From the NCBI RefSeq assembly GCF_000003855.2, contig NW_003101682.1:2878386-2942385 (forward strand): a stretch of DNA of 64,000 nt. Direction: 5' to 3'. Each line of letters starts with the position of its first letter. Within the stretch, counting starts at the first letter, position 1. The notes under the pieces were generated by a model. It was not told where the DNA came from. It did no database searches and saw only the letters and a program-made list of their open reading frames with translations. Origin of the DNA: Blastomyces gilchristii SLH14081. Its lineage: Eukaryota; Ascomycota; Eurotiomycetes; Onygenales; Ajellomycetaceae. The position numbers and the translations under genes were made by a program. This document shows, in pieces, positions 47,470-59,409 of this stretch.

Positions 47470-48023
47470 ACATTCCCGCTATGTATCTAATGGCAGTGGG
47501 GCAGGCCCCTAATTATGCTTTCTTCGATTGAACTTATCCGATCTGTATATTGTTGTTAGGAACATAATTGTAAGCGCTCACGCGCCCGATGTAATCTGAT
47601 GAAAAGGGAGAGCTATTGTTTTTGGACCATGCGCGTGGAATCATGTTGATAAGCCACCCTAGTTGATATCGTGTATAACGTATAATTCACACAGAGATAT
47701 TCACCCACATAGTAGATCGCATGCCCAAGAATTTAGTCCGCAAATGGAAAAGAAAGATATATGAATTATGCCATTTTCAACACATTACCAGATAACAAAC
47801 TAATGCTAGAAGTATACAACTTATGAAAGATGAAAAGTACACATGATTTCGTATATGTTAGTGAACTTTTGAAAGCAGGGCCGCTCAAGCAAAACCGAAA
47901 ACCCCTTGCAAGTGTGTACTAGCCAACCTAGAACCCCATGCAACACAAAATCAACAGGACTCAGAATTTCCTGAAAGCCTCTGAACTCTATGGCTAAAAC
48001 GAAAACAGAATAGGAATAATCTG
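47470..48023. other. AT-rich spacer; no gene seen
   Basis: About 550 bp between the ankyrin pseudogene (plus) and the second coiled-coil gene (minus). Only short frames and AT-rich sequence. Confidence 0.55.
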
Positions 48024-49998
48024 TCAGACACTAGGAACGGGGGTTTCCTGAGGCGTGTGTACAAGCGGTGGAGTCCGAGCTGCACGCTGTTTCGCCCTCT
48101 GTTTCTTGTTCGGGCGTGCTTGCCTTGCTTTCGGGGGTTCGGTGATCGCGAGACGATGTCCCGCATCGTGTGTAGGCTCATGAGCTCTAGGGCTTCTTGC
48201 CTTCCCTCCTTTCCATTCCTCTTCAATTCCTGAGGTGCTTTCCGATGAAGATGCCCACAGTATAGCTCTCTCCTTATCAGGAGGATATTGCGGTGAAAAT
48301 ATCACTGAAGAAGCCGAATCCGCGTCAATGTTCCATCCGCCTTTTCTATGATTATTAGCAGCGCCAAATATCATTGGCTCCCATAGTAGGCTCGAAGGAA
48401 CGTCACTTGACGTTTGTGGCCGTGTTGGAGAGGAAGAAAGAGGACTGTAGATGCTTTCTTCCCCTTTTTCGGATCCATTTGGCTCCTGTGGGGTTTCATG
48501 GTTTGCATCTCCAAGATCATCGGTGTTGTTTGTCTCTCCAACAAGCTCATTCCGTAGGTCCGCGGGAAGGCCCACAATCGAGGTTTCTGGGAGGGTATGG
48601 AAACTCTTCTCCTTCGTGTCGGTTGATCTAAGCGCTATCCTGGAGAGAGCTAACTCATCCTCTAAATAACGTAGCTTGCTCTGAGATGACAGGCCAGTTA
48701 GTATAGCAAGGTATGTTGGGAATTAATTCCTTTGAGGTTGAAAAATATGCATTCAGTCTCATAGTACATACTTTAAGTTCGTTTATCTCCTGAAATATGC
48801 AAGCCGTATCTCGAAGTGCCTCACGGCCGTGAGTGACCAAATTCCTCATCTGAGTTTGGATATCTTCCATCTCCTCCTTGGCCAAAGCCGCTTCATTTTG
48901 TAAAGATTTCAAATAGGGAAGTTGGTTCATCGCATCACGTATCGTCTGGATGTTAGACTCGAGGAGCCGCCTTTCCTTCAAATACACCATGGGCAGGCTA
49001 CCTAACAGGTTCCCATCCAACCTTCTAACTGTGTTATGAAATTCTTCTATAAAGTTTGGTATAAGATTTTTTAGTCGGTCAATTTCATTGTCGAGGTCAT
49101 CCTTCGCGATGGTGAGGGAGTCCTTAAATTTTTCAATGTAGTCACGAAGCAGTTCATCTTGTGTCGGCCAAGTGGCATACTCACTCTTCATCTTATGGAC
49201 AGCTTTCTTCAGGAGCGCGCACTCCTCGAGTACTTCTTCAGAACACTGGTTGAAAGTCCTGGTGGTCGTTGCCATCCGCTGCTGAAGTGCTTCATCTGCA
49301 GCTTGAAATAACGCAACAGTTTCACCTGAGGTTTTCAATAACTCCATTTTGCTCAAAAGAAGGGACCAGTAAAGCTCCGAGTCAGTGAAGACATCGTCAA
49401 GTTCATCACGTATTCCTCTCCCGGCCAGCTTTAACACAACCCTTTTGCAAAGGGTGTATGCAAATGGAAAGCAAATACATGCTGCCCTGAGAATGAGTAG
49501 GACAGGGCTGACATGGATGATGAAGACGAGAGCTTGAATGAATATAATTTTACTAGCAAAAAACAATGTTCTGAGAATTTCCGAAAACCGTCCTGGTCTC
49601 TTAGCCTGGGAAAAATGGGATATCTCGATTAGATCTCGCGAATCAGTAAGGCTTAGGGTCATAGTGGGTTCTGGTGTGTTGCCTGGCCCCATCGGCACTG
49701 GTGGAAGAGTGCTGGTTGATGTAGGGGTAGTCTGTGCAAGGGCTACAGATGACTTGCGTGCCGTGAGGTTTGCAGGTGCTGAGAGCTCTAAGCTTCCCTG
49801 AGAGGCCATACGTTGTTCCTCAGGAAGAATAGCATCAAGTACCTCACCTAGCTTGCCGAAAACATATCCGGAACGGAATCCGCCGTATAAACGTCTTGGA
49901 AAACTATGTTCCGGGCGGATATCGGTAAACGGGATTTTGTGGAATCCTCCAAATAGAGCCACTGAAATGGAAAACATCACCAGCCCAATGATATCCAT
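48024..49998 (-). CDS. Coiled-coil membrane protein, family not recognised (member B)
   Basis: Two exons on minus (49998-48772, 48680-48024) give 627 residues. The 91-nt intron has a GTATGT donor and a CATCTCAG acceptor and joins INELK to SKLRYLEDELALS, continuing the coiled coil. Residues 1-19 are hydrophobic, then PFTDIRPEHSFPRRL at 23-37, aligned without gaps to PFTNIHPDRPLSERL at 23-37 of member A. A strongly hydrophobic region at ~142-186 (FFASKIIFIQALVFIIHVSP and beyond) probably crosses the membrane one or more times. Residues ~205-425 are coiled coil. The remaining ~200 residues are polar and disordered with a basic stretch (PNKKQRAKQRAARTP). It lacks member A's exact 35-residue repeat and SRWDPAY tail. 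Same strand as A, 3.3 kb away, so tandem duplication with divergence is likely. Function unknown. Confidence 0.82.
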
Positions 49999-51156
49999 GG
50001 CGATGATAAGTTTGGATTAGAAAAGAAATTGGGTTTATCGTGTGATGGAATGGATTATAAAGATAGAAGGGAAGACTAAGGCACCTTGTTGAAATAGCGA
50101 GGAAACTTTTTGCATGGTTGACTGAATCCTTCATATGCTCGACTAATGAGGATATAACGGATGATGTTAGTATGGTCAGGCAATGGAGCACAGCGGACTG
50201 TAAGCCATGACAATAAAGTTGTAGGCCAAGTGATACTGGAGGCAAAATTAGAATGAACTGAGAGGGATTGGCGTTACAAAACAAAGCAATAGGACTAAGT
50301 CTGGATGTACAGTACAAACAAGATAAGTAAGAAAGAAAGCTGTTCTAAATGGAATATGAAAGAGAATAGCATACCTTGACAAGTTGATATATAAGTTCAT
50401 GGGTAATTGATACCAAACAAAAGAAACTTTGGAAAGGTCTGTGAATCAAAGGTGAATCAAATGCCAGTGTGTTTTGATAAATATCTAACAGTGGCAGCGG
50501 CCATTCAACAAGCTAAGAATTGATTCATTTCAATAAGAACAAGTGGAGTATGATTGAAGTCTGTCAAAATAGGGCATGAATTCATTGTAATATATACATC
50601 TAGTTATCATAGATCAGCATACTTTGTCCCAACTCTTTAATGATTGTTAGATGAAGAACAAAGGCATAATGTGCAGTCAATGAATACTTACAAGCAATGA
50701 AATACATTTAATAGCTTAGAAAATCACAACAACGCCAAAAACATACTTGACTGAGACTGGATATGATATTTTTGAAAGTCATAAACTATTCCTTAAAATT
50801 GTAGAATGTAGAAAAATGAGTACCTCACTGAATAAATATGGTACATAAAGGAGTTGAAAAAGTATTACTGTTATAGAAGCAGAGTTTGAATATTGCTTGA
50901 GTATATGAGGTCAAAAATTCAATGAAATACTACATACCTGAAGAGCAGTAGAGTGGGAGTATCCTTGAGCTAATACCTAACAGTCGAACTCGTGGAATCG
51001 ATAGTCATATAGTGGACTTTGTGCATAACTTGAGATGTGATGATTGAGGCGAGATTTGATATTAATTGATGAGTAAATATTGTCTGATCGACGCGGAAGG
51101 CCGCAAGATAAATATGCAATGTCGAAAGGATGAAGGTAGATGGGCCTTGTTGCCAG
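49999..51156. other. Spacer with a CpG-poor AT-rich relic
   Basis: The first ~330 bp is probably the upstream region of the second coiled-coil gene. Between about 50330 and 50980 only two CpG dinucleotides are visible (near 50498 and 50732), and C is left mostly in CpA and CpT, the same signature as the copia interior. No protein domain is readable. The right end is the 3' flank of the TMEM205-like gene. Confidence 0.5.
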
Positions 51157-51876
51157 TTATTCCAGACGATTCGCAAGGACCACTCCATAGTAGACTGCTG
51201 AGCTAAGACTCAAAAGGCTAACCAATGAGCAGATCCCATGGACCCTAGCAAAAGATTTGTTTAGACGCAGCATCTCCTTGGAGTGAGGGGCGGGGTCGTA
51301 GCTCTTCTTCCCATCGATCGTCTCTGCCAGCAGGTGTTAGCTGTAAGTCCCCCAAAGGTATGGAAAAATCGGGAACATTAGCAAACCTTGATGTCTCCTC
51401 TGGCGCATGACCTTAGTAGTCATTGGTCCCAAGATGAACCTGTTTGTCAGGCCGGCTACGAACATTGTAACAAGTGGAAGTAAAGTTGTTGTCCGCTGGT
51501 CCTCAGCAAACACTCCAGATAGGCTAGATGGGCCACGTCCCACAAACGTCTTTGTTCCCGGGTAAGTTAAAGCAACAACCACCGGTAGTGCCGCTTGTAT
51601 AGAGAAGTAAACGGGAATTATTGAGGCCTGGAGTGTGGAGAATTGAGGGCGGGGGAGTGTCCTGTATGCGATGATACCGCCCACGAAGGTCTACCAAATC
51701 TCAGCATCAAGCAGTAGCGGACATCACGCGACAAACCGCAAACGAACCTGATAAGCCTGCGCACCAAGAAGCGTGCCATAGCTACGTCACAGAATATTAG
51801 CAGTCGTGAGAGAAACGGTCAAATTGCGGAAGGCGAACCTGAGGATATGGAATGGCGCCAACAAGGACTCTGTCAT
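51157..51876 (-). CDS. TMEM205-like small membrane protein (DUF4149)
   Basis: Four exons on minus (51876-51839, 51781-51748, 51690-51387, 51323-51157) give 180 residues. The protein begins MTESLLAPFHILSYGTLLGA, and QTFVGGIIAYRTLPRPQF follows. Hydrophobic segments are the N-terminal helix, IIPVYFSIQAALPVVVAL, TLLPLVTMFVAGLTNRFI and the C-terminal ICSLVSLLSLSSAVYYGVVL. This four-helix plan with the GPMTTKVMRQR loop matches the TMEM205 family. Human TMEM205 is linked to drug transport in cells, but the fungal role is unknown. Small first and second exons (38 and 34 nt) make the gene easy to miss. It is divergent from Ku80 with 468 bp between start codons. Confidence 0.88.
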
Positions 51877-52344
51877 TCTTCACGATATTCCAGATGTATC
51901 CTACTAACGTGTTCCTTGGATGGTACGCCAAACTGATGCTTCTGGCGCAAAGCAAAAGGAGAAATCCAAAGAGGCGTTTTGTACGGTAGCAAAGGTGGGG
52001 AGATATGTATATGCCTGAGAGTGAGCGATGTGGTTTGGATGCTTCGGCAATGCAGATGCTGTCTGGAGTATGCACACGGCGCACTACCCTACCAGCAGTG
52101 CCAGGAAAGTAAAAAAATCTGTGTGGGGAAGTAACTTCCACACTACTAGCCTCTAATTCCACTCCTTGTCAGGTTAACTAATATACCACGTGACTTCGCG
52201 TCTGAACCGTGTCTGCCTGGAGCGAGCAATCGTTACCAACTCCAGATGCCATACTTTCTTCAGTCCATGATATACTAAATTCTCTTTCTTCTTCTCTTCC
52301 TCTCCTTACCTGTCTTTCATGTTTCACCACAAGTGTTAGAAAAG
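51877..52344. promoter_or_regulatory. 468-bp divergent promoter, TMEM205-like gene and Ku80
   Basis: Start codons face apart over 468 bp. A CACGTGAC sequence lies near 52188-52195, similar to the one between GAR1 and ThrRS. No functional link between the genes is known to me. Confidence 0.45.
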
Positions 52345-55131
52345 ATGGCAGACAAGGAAGCTACTGTGTATATTGTGGATGTCGGGAAAAACATGGGGGA
52401 ATGCCATAATGGCAGATCTATATCGAACCTTGACTGGGCGATGCGATATATCTGGGACAAGATCACAACCACGGTATTTCCCAATTGTAAAATTCCCTAC
52501 GTTGACCATTTCTCACATGGGGTATACAGGTTGCTACAGGCAGAAAAACTGCGACACTTGGAGTTATTGGCCTCAAAACCGACGGTATGTGGTCCGCTCT
52601 GATCTTGTAATACCTTTTGCTAACTATTGATGATAGACACCAATAATCCATTATGGGAGAAGGACGAAGAAGAGAGTTACGCCAACCTCTCCGTTTTTCA
52701 AGGCATAAGCCAGTATGTTGGCACCTTTAGTCATATTTTTTTATATTACCTTTTCGAGACTACTGACTACATTCCTAGAATTCTCATGTCTCAAATTCGC
52801 GACCTACGTGGATTGATTAAACCTAGCCATACAACAGAAGGAGATGGTATGTGTAATATATCGATTTGAATCTTTTTCTTTTTCTTTTGTTCTTTTAGAC
52901 TTGTCTCTCATACTCCTATAGCAATATCATCCCTAATCTTGGCAATCGATATGATTGTCCGATATTGCAAGAAATTGAAGTACAAAAGAAAGATTGTCCT
53001 CGTTACAGATGGAACAGGCGCTATGGATATAGATGGGATCGAGGGGATTGTGAGCAAAATTAATGAGGAAAATATTGAGCTTGTCATACTGTGAGTTAGG
53101 TATCCCCTTTCGCAACACAACCACAGCTAACTGAAGAAGGGGAGTCGATTTTGATGATCCAGAATATGGGTTCAAAGAAGAAGATAAGGATCCATTGAAG
53201 GTAAGGTTCTCTGCCGTATAATGCACAAGAATGGCTATAGTGACCAACCCCCAGGCCAAAAATGAAAACCATCTGAAACAACTTGTCGAAGATTGCGAGG
53301 GTATATACGGTACCTTAGAACATGCGATTTCCGAGATGGAGATTCCTCGAACCAAGGTTGTACGATCAATGCCCACTTTTAAAGGCGATTTAAGGTTGGG
53401 GGATCCAGAGCAATATTCATCTGCCTTATCAATCCAGGTGGAAAGATACTACCGAACCTACGCGGCTCGGCCACCAGCTGCAAGCTCATTTGTTTCCTCT
53501 GCTGTGTTGTCAGAAGGACAAGAGACCACTCAATCGTCGGCCACTCTAGCGGCCAAGGAGTCGAGCCAGGAAGGAGGAGCTGTAGCTTCTGCATTAACTT
53601 CAGTGAGAAACGCTCGGACTTACCAGGTTAATGACGAAGAAGCTGCTGGAGGCAAGCGAGACGTTGAGCGAGATGAACTTGCCAAGGGATATGAGTATGG
53701 ACGCACTGCTGTGCATATCACCGAATCAGATGAAAACATCACCAAACTGGAAACGGACGCTGCCCTAGAGTTCATAGGATTCATCCCAAGTGACAAAGTA
53801 CGTAAATCCCCTTTCAATATCTGAACACATGCAAGCCCGTTAATTCATAGAAACACAGTATGACCGCTACATGAACATGTCGACATCTAATATTATAATT
53901 GCACAAAAGACGAATAATAAAGCAATCCTTGCGCTTTCGTCAATAATCCACGCCTTGTTCGAACTTGAATGCTGTGCTGTGGGGAGGCTAGTTCCAAAGG
54001 CTGGCAAGGCTCCACTGGTGGTCCTTCTTGCACCCTCGATAGAGGCTGATTACGAGTGTCTCCTCGAGGTACAGTTGCCTTTTGCAGAAGACGTGCGCTC
54101 CTACCGCTTCCCACCGTTAGATAAAGTCATCACAGTCTCGGGAAAAACCGTGACTGAACATCGGAACCTTCCGAATAATAATCTGCTTTCCAGGATGGCC
54201 GATTATGTCGATAGCTTGGAGCTCACTGAAAAAGATGAAGATGGGTGAGTGAAGGAAAATACCCTTTCAAGCGATCTAGATTACTTATTCTAGGTAGGGA
54301 GACCGTTGAGTCTATGTCGATAGAAGACTCTTTTTCACCACTTCTGCATCGAATCGACCAGGCTATTCGGTGGCGTGCGGTCCACCCGTCTGAGCCCCTT
54401 CCCCCAGTGCCGGAGATCCTTCAGAAGTTGTCACACCAGCCGGAGGACCTCCAAGCTCAAAGCAAAGACACCCTTGCTAAGCTCATAGCAGCTTCGGATG
54501 TTAAAAAAGGTATGTTATTATTTTCTGGGAATGCCACTGCATATATTTTCGTGTCTAACACTTTTTTTATCACAGTCCCACCCAAAGCCAAGGGCCGCAA
54601 ACGCGACCGGGACACAGACAAGCCACTCTCAGGCTTAAACGTCGAAGAGCTCCTGCAGACAGAGAAACGAGTCAAGATATCTGCTAACAATGCTATACCT
54701 GAATTCAAGCAACTATTGGTTAGTTCGCAGGACCTTGGTGCTGTCAAGGATGCTGTGAAACAAATGTCCGCCATAATCGAAAGCCAAATCAGACACAGCC
54801 TAGGAGATGCCAACTATGATCGGGCTGTTGAAGGCTTGGGAACCATGAAAGAGGAACTGGTTGCCTTTGAGGAACCAGCCCTCTATAATGACTTCATCCG
54901 TGGCTTGAAAGTGAAGCTGCTAGGGAACGACCTTGGAGGGGATAGGCGTGAGATGTGGTGGTATATACGGAAGAATAGGCTTGGGCTGATTGATAAGAAG
55001 CTCTCTGAACTTTCTGACGTGACGGAGGAAGAAGCTCGGGCGGTAAGTAGCCGCTGCCTATTTCATGTTTTACATTCGGATGGCCGTAAGGACATTTCCT
55101 AACATTCGGACAGTTTTTATCCGCGAAATGA
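52345..55131 (+). CDS. KU80: Ku80 subunit of the Ku DNA-end-binding complex
   Basis: Eleven exons (52345-52473, 52530-52584, 52637-52712, 52779-52846, 52922-53090, 53140-53200, 53255-53797, 53859-54244, 54298-54509, 54576-55042, 55114-55131) give 727 residues, and all phases close. The N-terminal von Willebrand-like domain starts [18 protein letters not shown] and includes [18 protein letters not shown] and [13 protein letters not shown]. The central beta-barrel/ring region includes [20 protein letters not shown]. The helical C-terminal arm and the ~110-residue terminal helical domain end EEARAFLSAK. There is no C-terminal DNA-PKcs-binding extension, as usual in fungi. Ku80 with Ku70 loads on DNA ends for non-homologous end joining and helps protect telomeres. 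The last exon has only 18 nt (FLSAK plus stop), easily missed by prediction. The ninth exon starts after the second of two adjacent AG acceptors (TAGGTAG). Confidence 0.95.
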
Positions 55132-55425
55132 GCAATGTGTCGGGCGTTGGCGCAAATTTGGCATGATTCAGGAGGGATATGGGATACATGGGAGTCTGGT
55201 TTCGTTCATGTCCCTAATGGGATGATTTAATGGCTTGGGTAATTACATGAAATCGGTTTATTAATATTCTAGTCTGGCATTTATTATAATCCAAGAACCC
55301 TGGGTGAAAATAATGGGGAACTTTCAAAACAAACGCCATTGAAATCAATCCATTGCAGCTCGCTAAATCGAATGCTCTCGCAAAAACATCGCAAAGGCCC
55401 TTCAAGGTTGCAAACGGAAGGCAAT
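55132..55425. other. Convergent spacer, Ku80 and VAM7
   Basis: 294 bp of shared 3' flank with no other feature recognised. Confidence 0.6.
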
Positions 55426-56617
55426 CTAGGATATCTTTCCTATTCTCTTCTTCCCAATTTGGACCTTGCGATTTACTCTGCATATGGCAACTTGTTAGTA
55501 GACCATCCTAATAGCAGACAATAATATTCTTGTATATCACATATCTGAACAGGAAAGGTAAGAAAAGAATCACCACTAACCTCTCCGCATCCTCATCCAC
55601 CATCTTAAGCATCTCATTCTGAATCTCCAACTCATTATGAATAGCAACCCCTAATTCTTTCTGGCGGGCTATAACCTTCCGCAACTCCTCCAAGTTCAGA
55701 TCCTGATTCTCCATGATCTGCTTCTGTAACTGCAACACGCCCTGATTATCCAGCTCCCTCGTCTGCTCCGTCTCCTTGCCCAGTACGCGGCCTGGCCTGG
55801 GCTTTGCCGCTCCAACAAGCGCCTCCTTATCCTGCGCAGATGCAATCGCATTATCCAACTTCGCCTTGGCGGTCATGGCGTTCAACAAATTTTCCAGCCC
55901 ATCTTTTTCCTTCCGAGCACTGGAGAGCAGGTCTTTCCTCCGCCTCAGCTCGCCGCTCCCCAGTTTACTCCCACCCCAGGTAGATCCATCGCCCAAATTC
56001 TTCAACCCATCATCCAAGCCAGTCAGGAGCGTTCCCACGCGAACAAGACTGCTCTTCGCCTGCGCGGAGCACTCGTGTTGTTTCTGTGGAGTAGCAGCCT
56101 GATCGCGGCGGGTGAGATGGAGCCTGGCATCGTGTAGCTGTGACTTGACATCGCGATAGCAATCGAGCCAGGTTGTCGGGTCCGTGATGGGGCCTGCAGT
56201 GCCACCTGCACCGGGCGTTGTGGCTGCAGCATGTTTGAACGATGTACGGGCGGAGCCGTTGCTCAGAGCGGCGCTGGGGAGGTTGAGAAAAGCCCGCCAT
56301 GCACTTGAATTACGCCATTGTGGATCTTCAGCCTCGTTTATGGCACGCAGATATGTTTCTAGACCCTCCCGGCGCTTCTCTCGATAAGCTGGGTTTGAGT
56401 TCGTGTTCACGAACCACGATTTTCCAGGCAGGGGGGCGGGTGGGGGAGCGGTTACTTGGCTCGTTAATGAGGAATGGAAGGCGAGGAATTCTGAATAGCG
56501 CTTCTGGATAGTGAATGTGCGGAGTGGGAGTCGGATGGTGATGTTGTAGATGGTGTAAGGGTTCGGGGGGCTGGAGAGGGAGGTGGTTGGGATGGATATT
56601 TCGACGGCCGGAGCCAT
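55426..56617 (-). CDS. VAM7: Vacuolar Qc-SNARE with PX domain (VAM7)
   Basis: Two exons on minus (56617-55581, 55477-55426) give 362 residues. The PX domain spans ~1-120: MAPAVEISIPTTSL, the TFTIQKRYSEFLAFHSSL basic helix that contacts PI3P, and the Pro-rich LPGKSWF loop. A helical linker follows, then the C-terminal SNARE heptads starting LQLQKQIMENQDLNLEELRK with the central glutamine in the NELEIQNEMLKMVDEDAERV region. The second exon (52 nt) supplies VNRKVQIGKKRIGKIS. There is no membrane anchor; as in yeast Vam7, the PX domain would recruit the SNARE to the vacuole for homotypic fusion. The ATG at 56617 is chosen over an in-frame upstream one because MAPAVEISIP is the expected PX start. 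Confidence 0.93.
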
Positions 56618-57407
56618 GGCTAGGATGGAAGAAGGCCTAGGAGCGATGAGGAAGTCAAGGCGTATGAAGACGTGTTTGATTGCATACCAGTCGAGGCGAG
56701 ATGAGGGTTGTTCTAGATGTAGTTGTGACAGAGGTTGGGTTGTCAGTGTCCGATCAGCTGGGTGCCGTTGGATCAAGATAGAGAATGCGCGGGAAAAAAC
56801 AATGACGCATTGGGGGAAGTCAAGAGCTTATTTAATAAAGGGAGCTTATTTAACTTAAATTTTAAGCGAAGCCTAGCTCTCAGAAATAGGCTGCTACCGG
56901 GGCGGCATTTCGTGTCGAACTTTGCATACATACGCATTTATTTTCCAAATTCCCAAAAAGAAGAAAAAAGTATAGTAATTATTGGAGATGAGATGATGGG
57001 ACGATGGACACGAACGAGGTATCGTAGAAGTATCAAACCAGCCAATTCTGTATGGGATGATACGTCATGGTAACTTACCTGAATGACCAACGCCTGCGTT
57101 GGCTTCCCTGAGTCCCCGCTTCCGCTTCCTGGGGCTGTTGTTTACCCGCGAAGTTCCCAACCAGCAACAACTTGCCAATTTACAAACAGACTCCGATGTC
57201 GATGATGGTGCTGTGTATACGTGAATAAACGTCCATCTTGCGCATGCTGGGAGTTCATGAGGCTGAGCAGCACCCTGCAGTCCGTGACTGTCCCATTCCT
57301 TGACATTTTGGCTTCTTTTTTTCTGCAGTTAATACATTCTAAGACCCCTGACCCCCCATGGATCCAACCTCCATTGCATAGACAAATAAACTCTTTTATT
57401 ACTGAAA
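56618..57407. promoter_or_regulatory. Divergent intergenic region, VAM7 and alpha/beta hydrolase
   Basis: 790 bp between the two start codons. The part near 56820-57000 is AT-rich. No specific regulatory site is recognised. Confidence 0.45.
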
Positions 57408-59409
57408 ATGTCCGATCAAGATATTCAGAGGACAGCGTCGCCTGGAGGGTCGCTAGATTTCGATATCCCGATCCCCGTGCATAGGAGGGATACCATTCAT
57501 TTGACTCCATACTCAACACCCCTCCCATACGTCAGTGATGATGATGATGCTCAAGCTGGACGAAGAGGACGTTCGCCAACTCGATCCCGTGTTAAAGAAG
57601 ATAGTCGTTCACCATCTATGCAATCTCTGCTTCCTGTTTACTCAATTCGAGAGGGGCGAAGGACACTGTTGCTCGTCTACATCCACGGCTTTGTAGGATC
57701 GGATACCAGCTTCAAAAAATTCCCAGCGCATGTTCATAATCTGCTCACTGTTATGCTGTCTGAATCGCACGTTGTTCATTCCAAAATTTATCCCCGATAC
57801 AAGACAAGGAAAGCGATCGAATTTGTTAGGGATGATTTTAGTTATTGGTGAGTGGCTACTCCTTACGATTCGTTTTGATAATGGATATTGTCACTAATTA
57901 TCACTTGAGTTTGATAGGTTAACACCTCATGAATCCCCTAATACAGACATAGTGTTGGTTGGACACAGCTTGGGTGGAATTCTTGCAGCAGAGATTGCCC
58001 TCCTGGGGCCGTCTGATCCACAGGTCCTGGAAATGTTTAGGCATCGCATAATGGGGACTATCAACTTGGACGTCCCATTCCTAGGCCTCCATCATGGTGT
58101 CGTTGCCAGCGGCATCGGGAGTTTGTTTAGACCCAAAGACAAGAAGAAGAAGAAGAACGACCCACAGAACCAGCCTTTTCCCGTTGACTCCTCCATCATG
58201 GCGCCCTACATTTCTTCCGCTCATGATCCTAACTTCGACCCGATGTTCCCAAATGACATCCGACTTACAGAGCGATCACAACTTGATGGAGCCTTGAATT
58301 TTATATTCAAAAATTCCAACCAGCTTGTGGATGCGACTAGGAAATATATTTCCTCGCATGTGGAGTTTGGCTTGTGTATCGCCGACTACCCTGGTCTCAA
58401 GCGACGATACAGGCGCCTGAGAGAATTAGAAGACATTGACGGGTGCAACCCAAAGCTGGATGGCAGCGGCCGGCCATTTCGCCGTATTAGATTTGTTAAC
58501 TATTATACCGCTGCCACAGGAAAAATTAAATCGCCCGCTAGTGAAAATAACAATGACAGTGTAACTAATGCAAGCGGGCTGGAAGGCAGGTCGATGGCTC
58601 CGGGGTCGATATCCTCCCCTGAGCCTGGCCACGTTAGATCATTATCCGTCGATCCTCGAAGACCAACGGAGGAAAAGACTGGAGATTCACTGGGCTTCTC
58701 GCAAGGAAGAAATGAAGGAGAAGGCAGCCCAGAAACTCTACAATTAGTAATAGAACAAGCTCACAGCCCGCCAGAAAATACCAATACGGCCCCAGTGGAA
58801 GATACATATCCTGACTTCCCGCCTCCGCCAAACCAGCCGCCAGAGTTCGACCCTTCTCTGTACGGTTCAAAGGCACTCTTAAAGGAAGCGCAGAAAGACC
58901 ACTCTCGCCAAATGAAAACGTATGAAAAGGCAGTGAAAGAAAGGGAAAAGAAAATGAAAGCTCACAAAAAACTCACCAGCAAGCAGGAGCGAGCTGCGGA
59001 AAAGGAACAGTTGCAGAGAAATAAAGAGATCTTATTTCCCACATCCTCTCCAACCAACCATAACTACAACTACAACTCATCTCCAACGAGCGGAGCCTTA
59101 CCAAACGGTATCAAAGAGGTTGAGTCAGCCTGCAACACGCCTGATATCAATCCAAGCACTCCTTCCAAACCCAAGAAAGACCGGAAATTCTGTGCACTCC
59201 CTCCAAGGGAAGCAGATGGTGAGCGGGATCCATTGTGGGTGCGGGTTTATATGGAAGGAGTAGACGAAGTTACCGCTCACCAGTCCCTGTTCGTTTCTCG
59301 AAACGCGGCATATGATCGGCTAGTGGGAGATGTAGCTGCTCGCATCGAGGGATGGGTACAAGATGATTTGACGACGCAAGTGCTCAAGAATGCTTCGGAA
59401 GAAAAATAA
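57408..59409 (+). CDS. Alpha/beta-hydrolase, DUF676-like serine esterase/lipase
   Basis: Two exons (57408-57847, 57918-59409) give 643 residues. After a Ser/Pro-rich N-terminus (~75 residues) comes the hydrolase fold: TLLLVYIHGFVGSDTSF (oxyanion-loop HGF), a KTRKAIEFVRDDFSYWL helix, and the nucleophile elbow VLVGHSLGGILAAEIALL, whose serine is the G-x-S-x-G nucleophile. The segment GTINLDVPFLGLHHGVV follows as in DUF676 lipases. From ~300 onward the protein is long, charged and mostly disordered, with a Lys/Glu-rich helical stretch (YEKAVKEREKKMKAHKKLTS). It ends with an ordered patch around HQSLFVSRNAAYDRLVGDVA. The substrate is unknown; a cytosolic or membrane-associated lipid esterase is likely. 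The catalytic acid and histidine were not pinned down. Confidence 0.87.

Noticed and set aside
56618..56776. In-frame N-terminal extension of VAM7
   Set aside because: PX-domain SNAREs start at MAPAVEISIP-like sequence; the upstream part is not conserved in style and is better read as leader.
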